From: an uncultured Eubacteriales bacterium
GTDB lineage: Bacteria > Bacillota > Clostridia > Christensenellales > CAG-138
Length of the DNA stretch: 44,434 bases
Assembly: GCA_902787375.1 (NCBI GenBank)
Contig: CADAGD010000008.1
Location: 1 to 44,434 of the forward strand
Direction of reading: 5' to 3'
This document shows, piece by piece, positions 25,614 through 33,464 of the stretch (position 1 is the stretch's first letter; every line of letters begins with the position of its first letter). The notes below the pieces were generated by a model that saw only the letters and a list, made by a program, of their open reading frames with translations, was not told the DNA's origin and made no database searches. The translations under genes were made by a program, and so were the position numbers.

Positions 25614-26213
25614 ATGCAGAACCGAATTATCATGGATATTTCCAAATACATATTTGTTGCTGATGAATTACAAAAAGTCGATGCCATCTTTCTTCCTGGA
25701 GGCTCACACCCTGAGCAGCCGGAATATGCTGCTCAGCTTTATCGAGAAGGCTATGCGAAATGGATTATTCCTTCCGGCGGGATCAGCGTTAAACGAGACA
25801 AATGGCCCGGCGTTTATTCAAAAGCGGAGATTTACGACGGCGATTATCATTCTGATTGCGAGTTCTTCACAGATGTTTTGCGAAAAAATGGGGTGCCTGC
25901 CTCTGCTATCATCGGTGAGAAAAAATCTGGACACACACGTGATAATGCCTTCTTCTCTCGGATAGTCATTGATGAGAAAGGCGTGGAAATTAAAAACGCC
26001 ATGATTGTTTGCAAGGCATTTCATGCACGACGTTGCTTAATGCTCTATCAAATGGCTTTCCCAGATGTATCCTTTATCGTTCGACCGGTTAATTGCTATA
26101 ACATTACTAAGGACAATTGGTATACTACTGAGAAAGGGATAGATCGGGTTCTTGGAGAACTTGCCCGTTGCGGAAACCAATTTGTTGCGGATGTGAAGAA
26201 TTATCTGAAGTGA
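25614..26213 (+). CDS. YdcF/ElyC/SanA-like DUF218 protein
   Basis: A 199-residue protein of the DUF218 family. The hallmark start of the domain is DAIFLPGGSHPEQPEYAAQL, followed by WIIPSGG, then SGHTRDNAFFSRIV and CKAFHARRCLMLYQMAFP, with the conserved acidic and histidine positions. No transmembrane anchor is visible, unlike SanA or ElyC. The function is unknown; relatives affect envelope integrity or bind SAM. ATG at 25614 is chosen because AAAGGA precedes it; an upstream TTG frame begins at 25590. It lies after long repeat A and shares its interval with the next gene. Confidence 0.82.
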   Translation: MQNRIIMDISKYIFVADELQKVDAIFLPGGSHPEQPEYAAQLYREGYAKWIIPSGGISVKRDKWPGVYSKAEIYDGDYHSDCEFFTDVLRKNGVPASAIIGEKKSGHTRDNAFFSRIVIDEKGVEIKNAMIVCKAFHARRCLMLYQMAFPDVSFIVRPVNCYNITKDNWYTTEKGIDRVLGELARCGNQFVADVKNYLK

Positions 26214-26293
26214 CAGATTGCGCTATAGACGCACAAAGGCTCCCACACTGCCATCACCGACGGCGGGGAGTAAAATGAAGGAGATAAAGACTT

Positions 26294-26806
26294 ATGAAAA
26301 TTCTTGTGTTGAACGGCAGTCCCAGACCGAACGGGAATACAGCCGGAATGGTAAAAACATTTCAGCAGGCAGCTGTAGAACACGGCCATCAGTTAAAAGT
26401 GTTCAATGTATGCAAAATGAATATCAAGGGATGTCTTGCATGTGAGTACTGTCACGGAAAAGGACACGGCCAATGTGTCCAGAAGGATGATATGCAGGAG
26501 ATCTATGCGGAACTGAGTGATACGGAAATGCTGGTACTTGCAGCACCGATTTATTACCACGGAATATCAGGACAGCTGAAATGTGTGATAGACCGGTTCT
26601 ATTCAGCACTTTATCCTACCGCACCTGCTGTATTAAAGAAGGTCGCAATGTTCCTCAGCTCCGGAGACGACAACATGTACGATGGAGCAAAGTTCTCGTA
26701 TGATGGAGACTTCCTTGGTTATCTTGGCTTGGAGGGAATGGGTATCTTTACAAATCACGACAGGAATGTGATGAGCAGAATTAAAGATATGGCCGCATCC
26801 TTATAA
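26294..26806 (+). CDS. NADPH-dependent FMN reductase/iron-sulfur flavoprotein-like
   Basis: A 170-residue flavodoxin-fold protein. The FMN phosphate loop is NGSPRPNGNT at the N terminus. GCLACEYC supplies two cysteines of the compact motif seen in iron-sulfur flavoproteins. AAPIYYHGISGQLK is the second flavin contact. A complete cluster ligand set is not certain, so electron transfer by FMN alone is possible. It follows the DUF218 gene by 80 bases, within the interval bounded by repeats A and B. The C terminus is a little short for the family. Confidence 0.83.
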   Translation: MKILVLNGSPRPNGNTAGMVKTFQQAAVEHGHQLKVFNVCKMNIKGCLACEYCHGKGHGQCVQKDDMQEIYAELSDTEMLVLAAPIYYHGISGQLKCVIDRFYSALYPTAPAVLKKVAMFLSSGDDNMYDGAKFSYDGDFLGYLGLEGMGIFTNHDRNVMSRIKDMAASL

Positions 26807-26859
26807 AAAACATATGGTTTTTGCCGAGACCATAGAATCATCACAGACGCTCTATCGCA

Positions 26860-26979
26860 AGTGGTCAACGGCATAGGCTTTTTGAGGATAGTTGGGACAA
26901 CACCGCTAATATGTGCCTTTTTATCAACCCCATTGTCCCAAGGCACGTCGAGACGGTCGTTCTGCTGTCAAGGAAATGA
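26860..26979 (+). repeat. rlmD 3'-tip repeat, copy 6
   Basis: AGTGGTCAACGGCATA (26860-26875, shared with copy 2) is followed by a different hairpin pair, TTGGGACAA and TTGTCCCAA, around TATGTGCCTTTTTAT. Codons reading HVETVVLLSRK-stop end the unit (26944-26979). Confidence 0.75.
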
Positions 26980-27235
26980 GGTCAAAGGGTCGAAAATGGC
27001 TTGAAATAAGGGCTTTTGTGGGTTTTGATTGTTTGTTGGAGTGTGGATGAGTTTCCACAGAGCGAGAGTGCAAAAATGAGGAAATCCGCTGCTGTAACTC
27101 TCGTTTCGCTATCAAAGGCAAAAATCGGAGATTGAGACTATCGGACTGTTGTCATTTGAGGGTTTTCAAGAGGTTGAGACTCTCGGATTGTTGTCAAATC
27201 GGGCTGTAACGTTCGGATTGCTGTCCGAAGGATAA
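26944..27235 (+). repeat. Long direct repeat B with in-frame tip-like copies
   Basis: This is the second copy of the long repeat (compare 25282-25545). The hairpin TGTGGA/TCCACA and the core ending CTCTCGTTTCGCTATCAAAGG are retained. It ends in three tip-like strings that lie in one reading frame: IETIGLLS (27131-27154), VETLGLLS (27173-27196) and VTFGLLS, then a stop at 27233-27235. Confidence 0.8.
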
Positions 27236-27265
27236 AAGGAAAGACGAATTGCGGGAGAAAAGACA

Positions 27266-27709
27266 ATGGTTGAACAAGTTGAATTTACAAATATGTGTAT
27301 GATTTGCGACGGCAGTAAAGTGGTCGTGATTGACAGAAAAAAGAAAGACTGGCCGGGTATTACCTTTCCGGGAGGTCATGTGGAATCAGGCGAGTCATTT
27401 ACAGACGCAGTAATTCGTGAGATCAAGGAGGAAACAGGATTAACTATCTATTCCCCTCAAATATGCGGAATAAAAGATTGGTATGAAAATCAAAAAAGAT
27501 ACGTCGTTTTATTCTACAAAACAAGAAAGTTTGATGGCGTGTTGGAGTCATCTGAGGAAGGACAAGTATGGTGGGAGGATATTGAAAATCTTCCGAACCT
27601 AAATCTATCACTTGATATGAATGATATGATTAAAGTTTTCGCCAATGATGATTTAAGTGAGTTTTTCTACCATCAAGAGGGCGGTAAATGGAAGTATGAT
27701 TTGAAATAA
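27266..27709 (+). CDS. Nudix hydrolase
   Basis: A 147-residue Nudix pyrophosphohydrolase. The Nudix box is complete: GGHVESGESFTDAV followed by REIKEETGL, giving the metal-binding REUxEE core. WPGITFPGG and YVVLFYKTRKF are as in the MutT/8-oxo-dGTP group, but the substrate cannot be assigned. It starts 31 bases after the last stop of repeat B, repeating the spacing seen for earlier cargo genes. An AAAGG site is weakly present. Confidence 0.9.
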   Translation: MVEQVEFTNMCMICDGSKVVVIDRKKKDWPGITFPGGHVESGESFTDAVIREIKEETGLTIYSPQICGIKDWYENQKRYVVLFYKTRKFDGVLESSEEGQVWWEDIENLPNLNLSLDMNDMIKVFANDDLSEFFYHQEGGKWKYDLK

Positions 27710-27768
27710 TACGGCCGGCTTTCAGGCTTGTAATAGTGTTTATATTAATGATTGAGTGGAGAATTTCA

Positions 27769-28848
27769 ATGAAAAAAACGAAATCACGGAGATGGATTAT
27801 CCTAAGCTCCTGTCTTGTAATTCTGCTTATCATCGGATGGTGGGCATTTTGCGTAAAGATGTACGATGACAATTTTAACATTCGCGGTGACAGCTATAAG
27901 CCTTTGATGCTGCAAATTGAGGATTTCAACGGCCTGCAATGCACCGAATATGCTTTCCCTTCCGACAAAGGACAGATACTTGCCGGTTATCTTTACAGTT
28001 GCGGAGATGAGCAGCGCGGGATTGTAGTTATGGCACATGGCTTCGGAGGTGGCGGTCATAATTCTTATATGGATTGTGCAGACTATTTTGCTCGTAATGG
28101 TTACTTTGTTTTCGCGTATGATGCAACGGGATGTGACAGGAGCGAAGGTGAAGGTACAGGTGGTACTCCTCAAGGTGTGATAGACCTGGAACATGCTATT
28201 TCATTTGTTGAAGCAAATAACGATATTCCCGATCTTCCCATTGTTCTTTTCGGACATAGCTGGGGCGGATACTGTGTAAGTGCTGTTCTGACATATCATC
28301 CGGAGGTTAAAGCAATTATTGAATGTTCGGGCTTTAACAAATCATCGGATATGTTTGAATCCGGCGGAAAATCTCAGGCAGGCAGCGTCATCTATGCCAT
28401 GACGCCGTTTATCAGAATCCACGAGTATTTAAGCTATGGCAAATATGCGGCAAATACCGCGATGGATGGTTTTGAATCCACCGATGCGGCAATAATGATC
28501 GTACATAGTGCGGATGACGATGTGATCGGAATAGAGTACGGGTATGACAAATACTATAAGAAATACAAGGATAATCCTCGTTTTACATTCATTCGATTCG
28601 AAGACAGAGGTCATAATGAGATTATGACCAATCCAAGCAACACATATAAAGATGACTTCAATGCCGAATACGATAAGTGGCTTGAAACATTGGATTACGA
28701 TTACAATGCACCGGAAAACAAGGATAGATTCAGAGAGGATAAGGCAAATTATATTACCGAAAACCTTGATCATGCCGAATGGAGCCATCGACTGGATGAG
28801 GATTTGTTTGCCCGGTTTTTGACTTTCTATGATAAGGCGGTATTGTAA
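27769..28848 (+). CDS. Membrane-anchored alpha/beta hydrolase
   Basis: A 359-residue serine hydrolase with an N-terminal signal anchor (residues 8-28). The nucleophile elbow is GHSWG (Ser164). The other triad members are probably an Asp in HSADDDV (about 249-251) and His282 (DRGHNEI). The oxyanion region is MAHGFGGGGHNS. ATG at 27769 is favoured by GTGGAG 6 bases upstream rather than the upstream frame start at 27736. Esterase, lipase or peptidase activity cannot be distinguished. No transporter or pathway partner is adjacent. Confidence 0.87.
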   Translation: MKKTKSRRWIILSSCLVILLIIGWWAFCVKMYDDNFNIRGDSYKPLMLQIEDFNGLQCTEYAFPSDKGQILAGYLYSCGDEQRGIVVMAHGFGGGGHNSYMDCADYFARNGYFVFAYDATGCDRSEGEGTGGTPQGVIDLEHAISFVEANNDIPDLPIVLFGHSWGGYCVSAVLTYHPEVKAIIECSGFNKSSDMFESGGKSQAGSVIYAMTPFIRIHEYLSYGKYAANTAMDGFESTDAAIMIVHSADDDVIGIEYGYDKYYKKYKDNPRFTFIRFEDRGHNEIMTNPSNTYKDDFNAEYDKWLETLDYDYNAPENKDRFREDKANYITENLDHAEWSHRLDEDLFARFLTFYDKAVL

Positions 28849-28900
28849 TTCAATGGTTCGCTCATCAGAACGAAGGAACAGTTCCAAAGGAGGTATGATA

Positions 28901-28993
28901 GTGGCAAAGGAAGTTGACCCTCTTGAAACAACAAGAGCAAGGGCTTTGCCGCAATGGGCGTCGAGGATGAAGACGAGATTGAGCTTGCTTTGA
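28901..28993 (+). pseudogene. Possible remnant of a chloramphenicol-acetyltransferase-like gene
   Basis: A GTG with AAAGGAGG upstream opens a 30-codon frame reading VAKEVDPLETTRARA before diverging and stopping. The first 15 residues resemble the N terminus of CAT-like acetyltransferases as I recall them (KEINPLETSRAQAF...). In another frame the following bases read GVEDEDEIELAL up to a stop near 29004. This looks like a deleted, frame-disrupted gene, but the match is short and from memory. Confidence 0.3.
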
Positions 28994-29030
28994 CATTAGA
29001 ATAACAGACATTCATTAACCGGAGGAAATA

Positions 29031-29423
29031 ATGGATACGATATGGAATGATTTATACACGGCAGCTAAGTCGGTACAAAACCCGCGCGAGATATCGGAAA
29101 GGATATACGCAGGCGGAGTTGCGGCTGCAATCGAATCCGCAAGCGGAAAAATCTATACCGGTGTTTGTGTTGATACATCCTGTACGCTCGGAATATGTGC
29201 AGAGCGCAATGCTATGTTCAACATGATAACAAACGGGGAAAATGAGATAAAGCGTGTTTTGGCATTAATGCCCGACGGGACGACCGCCGCTCCATGCGGT
29301 GCTTGCAGGGAATTTATGACGCAGTTGATGCCGGGAAGGTATAAAAGCATTGAGATAATGTTGGATTACAAGACCGGTAGGATAATAACACTCGGTGAGC
29401 TTACACCCGAATGGTGGATATGA
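29031..29423 (+). CDS. Cytidine deaminase-like protein
   Basis: A 130-residue zinc deaminase. The active site is complete: CAERNA gives Cys56 and the catalytic Glu58, and PCGACRE gives Cys89 and Cys92. Length and motif order fit homotetrameric cytidine deaminases and the related blasticidin-S deaminases; the two are hard to separate by eye. GGAGG lies before the ATG. It starts a run of plus-strand genes with individual ribosome binding sites. Confidence 0.88.
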   Translation: MDTIWNDLYTAAKSVQNPREISERIYAGGVAAAIESASGKIYTGVCVDTSCTLGICAERNAMFNMITNGENEIKRVLALMPDGTTAAPCGACREFMTQLMPGRYKSIEIMLDYKTGRIITLGELTPEWWI

Positions 29424-29450
29424 TTATAATGTTTATTGAGGAGAATAAAA

Positions 29451-30131
29451 ATGAAAGTATTGGTATTGAACGGCAGTCCCAAAAAACAAAGCGATACATT
29501 TCGCCTTACCGAAGCTTTTTTGAGGGGACTTAACAAGAATCAAAAACATGAAGTGCAGATTGTAAATGTTATCGATAAGGATGTCGCGCCCTGCCGCGGG
29601 TGCTTTGGCTGCTGGCAGGCGATGGATGGACATTGCGTAATTGACGATGACCAGAATGAGATATTGGACTTATACTGTCAAGCCGAGCTTGTGATTTGGA
29701 GCTTCCCTTTATATTGTTATTCCATGCCGTCACATTTAAAGGCGGTATTGGATCGCACCATTCCCCTCATCAAAATGAAGATGGTCGAACTGGAAAACGG
29801 TGCGGTTCAGCATGAGGCGTTGGCGGATTTTTCGAAGCTTCATACGCTTGTTATCTGCGGATGCGGATTCCCCGATTGGGATGGAAATTTCGACGCGCTC
29901 CGCATTATGTGCAAAAACTGTTTCGGCGACCCTCGTATTGTTTGCGTCCCCGAAACGCCGTTGTTGAACGTCCCTGCGGCGGCTGTTGTGGCTGATCCGC
30001 TGCTCAAGAAATTTGAATATGCCGGTGAGGAATACTCAAATACGTTTGCATTATCCGAGGAAACAATCACGGAGCTTGAAACGCCCATGATTCCAAAGGA
30101 TGAATACGTAAGAATCGTCAACGGAGAATAA
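29451..30131 (+). CDS. Flavodoxin-fold NAD(P)H-dependent oxidoreductase
   Basis: A 226-residue flavoprotein of the NADPH-dependent FMN reductase group. The flavin phosphate loop is NGSPKKQSDT. APCRGCFGCW holds two cysteines, and WSFPLYCYSMPSHLK is the next flavin loop. ATG at 29451 is chosen because GGAG lies 9 bases upstream. It follows the deaminase by under 30 bases and is probably co-transcribed with it. Confidence 0.85.
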   Translation: MKVLVLNGSPKKQSDTFRLTEAFLRGLNKNQKHEVQIVNVIDKDVAPCRGCFGCWQAMDGHCVIDDDQNEILDLYCQAELVIWSFPLYCYSMPSHLKAVLDRTIPLIKMKMVELENGAVQHEALADFSKLHTLVICGCGFPDWDGNFDALRIMCKNCFGDPRIVCVPETPLLNVPAAAVVADPLLKKFEYAGEEYSNTFALSEETITELETPMIPKDEYVRIVNGE

Positions 30132-30167
30132 AGGCTGAGTCATACTATTTAATCACAAGGTGAAACC

Positions 30168-30884
30168 ATGAAAATTACTGTTATAAACGGCACGGAGAAA
30201 AAGGGCGTAACATACAGGCTGAAGGAAATATTTCTTCAACAATTCAAAAACGATTCCGAGATAACCGAATTCTGTCTTCCGCGGGATTGCCCTGATTTTT
30301 GCGCGGGCTGTACCGTCTGCTTTCTCAAGGACGAGCATCTATGCAAGGATGCCGAGTATGTCCGTAAAATCGAAAAGTCCATGCTTGAATCCGATCTTCT
30401 TGTGTTTACCTCTCCCGCATATGTTTTTCACGCGACGGGGGCTATGAAGACGATGCTCGATCATTTCGGATACAGATGGATGCCTCACAGACCTGCTAAA
30501 GAGATGTTCGGAAAGCGTGCTGTAATCATCTCTCAATGCCTTGGCGCGGGCGGAAAGTCGGCGGCAAAGGATATAAAGGACAGTCTCTCATGGTGGGGAA
30601 TCAGCAGTATAAATGTGTGCAGCTTTAAGCTGATGAGCGATATACTCTGGGATAGAATACCTGGAAAAAAGAAAGCTCAAATCACGGGGAAGCTCATAAA
30701 GCTTGCACGAAAAATGCTCAGTATTGATTACTCCAAGCCGGCTCCCACAGGATTGGTAACAAAGCTGAAATTCACGATGGTGAGAATGCTCCAGAAGAAA
30801 ATAGGCAAAGAGAATCCTGAGTATACGGACTATAAATACTGGAAGGCAAACGGATGGCTTGATTCCGCAAGACCGTGGAAATAG
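30168..30884 (+). CDS. Second flavodoxin-family protein
   Basis: A 238-residue flavodoxin-fold protein with MKITVINGTEKKGVTYRL in place of the usual GSP flavin loop, CAGCTVCFLKDEHLC with four cysteines, and TSPAYVFHATGAMK as the second flavin contact. It is only partly similar to its upstream neighbour, so it is a distant relative rather than a recent duplicate. An AAGGTGA site precedes the ATG. The electron acceptor is unknown. Confidence 0.83.
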   Translation: MKITVINGTEKKGVTYRLKEIFLQQFKNDSEITEFCLPRDCPDFCAGCTVCFLKDEHLCKDAEYVRKIEKSMLESDLLVFTSPAYVFHATGAMKTMLDHFGYRWMPHRPAKEMFGKRAVIISQCLGAGGKSAAKDIKDSLSWWGISSINVCSFKLMSDILWDRIPGKKKAQITGKLIKLARKMLSIDYSKPAPTGLVTKLKFTMVRMLQKKIGKENPEYTDYKYWKANGWLDSARPWK

Positions 30885-30886
30885 CA

Positions 30887-31006
30887 TTGCGGAGAACACT
30901 CAAAGAAGAATATGAAAGAGCGGAAGCTCATCCTGGACACAGGCATTTTTTGAAGGGAAGCTTTGCTGAAATAATAGATGAGATTATCAAAGGAGGACGC
31001 ATATGA
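30887..31006 (+). CDS. Possible small ORF coupled to the VOC gene
   Basis: A TTG-initiated frame of 39 codons (containing EEYERAEAHPGHRHFLKG) ends in a TGA that overlaps the ATG of the next gene. There is no good ribosome binding site, so it may be a gene remnant. No family is recognised. Confidence 0.25.
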   Translation: MRRTLKEEYERAEAHPGHRHFLKGSFAEIIDEIIKGGRI

Positions 31007-31413
31007 GATTGGACGGCTTTGGACTGCTTGTAAAAGACATGGGTAAAATGATTCGATTTTACAGGGACGTGCTTGGCTTTGAGATAAAGGAAGCTGAGGA
31101 TACGCAGAATGTATACCTTATAAAGGACGGCACTCTTTTTCTGCTTTACGGACGAAACGATTTTGAAAAGATGACAAGCAGGAAGTATGATTATCTTAAT
31201 GGTGTTAATGGGCATTTTGAAATTGCCCTGTATGTTGACACATTCGATGAAGTTGATGCGGAGTATGCTAAAGCAATATCAAATGGCGCAGAGCCTGTAC
31301 TTGCGCCCACCACGGAGCCATGGGGACAGCGAACCTGCTATATAGCTGACCCTGAAGGCAATCTTATAGAGATAGCTTCATGGAATAAACCGTATAACAG
31401 CAAGGATTTATAA
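31003..31413 (+). CDS. VOC/glyoxalase-fold protein
   Basis: A 136-residue vicinal-oxygen-chelate protein. It shows FYRDVLGFEIKEAEDTQNVYL at the first half and EPWGQRTCYIADPEGNLIEIASW at the second, the paired beta-alpha-beta-beta-beta modules. The metal ligands are only partly recognisable (His in NGHFEIAL, Glu in LIEIA). Members include glyoxalases, drug-binding proteins and dioxygenases. AAAGGAGG lies before the ATG. Confidence 0.85.
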   Translation: MRLDGFGLLVKDMGKMIRFYRDVLGFEIKEAEDTQNVYLIKDGTLFLLYGRNDFEKMTSRKYDYLNGVNGHFEIALYVDTFDEVDAEYAKAISNGAEPVLAPTTEPWGQRTCYIADPEGNLIEIASWNKPYNSKDL

Positions 31414-31479
31414 TAGGGTTTCCGCGTTTTCGCAGACTATGGGTCATCCCAATACCGTTTACATTTCAGGAGGAATAAA

Positions 31480-32031
31480 ATGAAACTCGTATTCATTTTA
31501 GGCAACACATCTGTGGGCAAGATGACCGTTGGGCAGGAATTGATGAAGATTACCGAATTGAGATTGTTCCATAATCATATGACCATCGAGCCGGTTTTGG
31601 AGATATTCGGCTGCTATGATAGTAAGACCGTGTTTGAAATGCGTGAGTTGATTTTAAAAAACTTCGCGGCATCCGAAAACTACGGCATGATATTTACGTA
31701 TATGATGGACTTTGATATGCCATCGGAATGGGAATACCTTGATCATATCAAGAGCATATTCGAGCCGTACGGAACGCAGTTCTATTATGTCGAGCTGATT
31801 GCCCCGCAAAATGTGAGATTGCAAAGAAACGCTTCGGAAAACCGTCTGAAAAACAAGGCTTCCAAAAGGGATTTGGAGTTTTCAAACAGGCTGCTGTCAG
31901 AAGCCGATAATAAGCACAGATGCGTCAGCTATGAAGGCGAGATAACCTTTAAAAACTATCTGCGAATTGATAATACGGACAAGGCTCCCGACGTCGTTGC
32001 ACGCATTATAAAGGACACGTTTAATTTGTAA
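31480..32031 (+). CDS. P-loop kinase-like protein
   Basis: A 183-residue protein with the P loop GNTSVGKMT (residues 8-16), in the style of shikimate and adenylate kinase-like small kinases. The helices after it (FEMRELILKNFAAS) and the Arg-rich LQRNASENRLKNKASKRD could serve as a lid. HNHMTIEP may bind the acceptor. The phosphoryl acceptor is unknown. AGGAGG lies 7 bases before the ATG. Confidence 0.78.
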   Translation: MKLVFILGNTSVGKMTVGQELMKITELRLFHNHMTIEPVLEIFGCYDSKTVFEMRELILKNFAASENYGMIFTYMMDFDMPSEWEYLDHIKSIFEPYGTQFYYVELIAPQNVRLQRNASENRLKNKASKRDLEFSNRLLSEADNKHRCVSYEGEITFKNYLRIDNTDKAPDVVARIIKDTFNL

Positions 32032-32108
32032 CGACCGTACTGTACCCCTCATAACGCAAGCCCAAACAATGTCCTTAATCGCTTGCCTTTTGACTTATCT
32101 CATCGCGC

Positions 32109-32137
32109 TTGAATCACAGCAGAATCTGTGATATACT
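32109..32137 (+). promoter_or_regulatory. Promoter with operator-like dyad, start of seven-gene operon
   Basis: TTGAAT (32109-32114), 17 bases and TATACT (32132-32137) form a promoter 28 bases before the TfoX-like gene. Within it ATCACAG (32113-32119) and CTGTGAT (32126-32132) are perfect inverted repeats separated by 6 bases, overlapping both hexamers. A repressor binding here would block RNA polymerase. Confidence 0.55.
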
Positions 32138-32164
32138 TCAATTGATAGGAGGAGAGTGGAACGA

Positions 32165-32479
32165 ATGGCTTCAAGCAAAGAATATCTTGATTATATAATG
32201 GAACAGCTATCCGAGCTTCAATCCGTTTCATACAGAAAGATGATGGGCGAATACATCATCTACTATCGCGGAAAGATTCCCGGCGGCATTTACGATGATC
32301 GGTTTCTTATAAAGCCCGTCGATTCCGCAAAAGCACTCATGCCCAATGCCCGTTTGGAAATTCCTTACAACGGCGGAAAGTCGATGCTTCTTGTGGATAA
32401 CGTGGACAATAAAGCCTTTTTAAAGGAGCTTTTCGAGGCAATATATGAGGAGCTGCCCGCTCCCAAAGCTCGAAAGTGA
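32165..32479 (+). CDS. TfoX N-terminal domain protein
   Basis: A 104-residue protein matching the TfoX N-terminal domain: SSKEYLDYIMEQLSEL, RKMMGEYIIYYRGKIPGGIYDDRFLIKP and the C-terminal KAFLKELFEAIYEELP. Stand-alone domains of this kind are common in Firmicutes and are not shown to be competence factors. ATG at 32165 is preferred over a GTG at 32156 because AGGAGGAG (32147-32154) is then at normal spacing. It is the first gene of a compact operon. Confidence 0.85.
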   Translation: MASSKEYLDYIMEQLSELQSVSYRKMMGEYIIYYRGKIPGGIYDDRFLIKPVDSAKALMPNARLEIPYNGGKSMLLVDNVDNKAFLKELFEAIYEELPAPKARK

Positions 32480-32480
32480 T

Positions 32481-33002
32481 ATGGCAAACGCGATAACGTG
32501 CGGGAGGATTGCCTTCAGCATTGCTCTGCTGCTTAGCACTCCCCTGTCCCCTTGCTTTTATGTGCTGTACATATTGGCGGGATTTACCGACGTCCTTGAC
32601 GGCTTGGTCGCAAGGCGGACAAATACCGTAACCGAGTTTGGCTCAATGCTCGATACGGGAGCTGATTTCGTTTTTCTTGCAGTTTGCTTCATAAGACTTG
32701 CGCCGATTCTCGTCATCCCTTCATGGCTTTATGCAGCCGTCGCGGTCATAGCCCTCATAAAGCTCAGCAATCTGCTCTGCGGATGTGTTGGTAAAGGCGT
32801 TATTCTGCCGCATACAGTAATGAACAAATTGACGGGATTGCTGCTCTTTTTGCTTCCGCTCACACTTTCGTTTATCGACCTTAGAATCAGCGCGACGATC
32901 TGTTGCGCTGCGGCGGCGTTTGCGGCGGTTCAGGAAGGACATTATATCAGAAAAACAAAGCATTCGATACGGAAAAGGATAACAGGAAGAATATGGAAAT
33001 AA
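32481..33002 (+). CDS. CDP-alcohol phosphatidyltransferase
   Basis: A 173-residue membrane enzyme that transfers a phosphatidyl group from a CDP-alcohol during phospholipid synthesis. The catalytic motif is complete: DVLDGLVARR followed by EFGSMLDTGAD, giving DxxDGxxAR...GxxxDxxxD. Multiple hydrophobic helices surround it. It starts one base after the TfoX-like stop. The alcohol substrate is unknown; it could be a second copy alongside a housekeeping pgsA elsewhere. Confidence 0.9.
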   Translation: MANAITCGRIAFSIALLLSTPLSPCFYVLYILAGFTDVLDGLVARRTNTVTEFGSMLDTGADFVFLAVCFIRLAPILVIPSWLYAAVAVIALIKLSNLLCGCVGKGVILPHTVMNKLTGLLLFLLPLTLSFIDLRISATICCAAAAFAAVQEGHYIRKTKHSIRKRITGRIWK

Positions 33003-33445
33003 TAAACTTTTTCGATAGTGACAGACAGGCGCATTGGCTTGAGGAGATTTTAAAAAGCGACTGGCGCGCAGGAGCATTTCTGCATCGTCTATTATCAGAT
33101 GGGACATTCTTTGAAGCCGTCGGCAAAGGCTCAAAGGTGCTTATGCTGACAGACGGCGACGAGCTGATATCCTACTGCACATATGCCCAAAAGGACGATA
33201 TTCAGCCCACCGAGCTTTCGCCGTGGGTCGGCTTTGTTTACACATTCCCAAAGCATCGCGGAAACCGCTATGCGGGGCTTCTGTTCGATAAAGTTAAAAG
33301 CCTTGCCGTGGACGAGGGTGTGCGCGAGGTTTATCTTTCGACCAACCATATCGGTCTGTATGAGAAATACGGCTTTGAATACATGACGATTATGAATGAT
33401 ATGGACGGCGAACCGTCACGAATATATGTGAAAAGGATTCTATAA
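32993..33445 (+). CDS. GNAT acetyltransferase (1 of 4 in the operon)
   Basis: A 150-residue GNAT protein with VYTFPKHRGNRYAGLLF as the acetyl-CoA loop (degenerate, RxxGNRY instead of RxxGxG) and NHIGLYEKYGFEYM as the last motif. ATG at 32993 lies 10 bases inside the end of the previous gene, with an AGGAAGA site just before it. The substrate is unknown. Confidence 0.82.
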   Translation: MEIINFFDSDRQAHWLEEILKSDWRAGAFLHRLLSDGTFFEAVGKGSKVLMLTDGDELISYCTYAQKDDIQPTELSPWVGFVYTFPKHRGNRYAGLLFDKVKSLAVDEGVREVYLSTNHIGLYEKYGFEYMTIMNDMDGEPSRIYVKRIL

Positions 33446-33464
33446 ACCTGTTTGGAGGAACGCC

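Noticed and set aside
22657..27235. CRISPR array
   Set aside because: The repeats are about 0.9-1.7 kb apart, contain rlmD codons and flank full genes. There are no regular short spacers and no cas genes.
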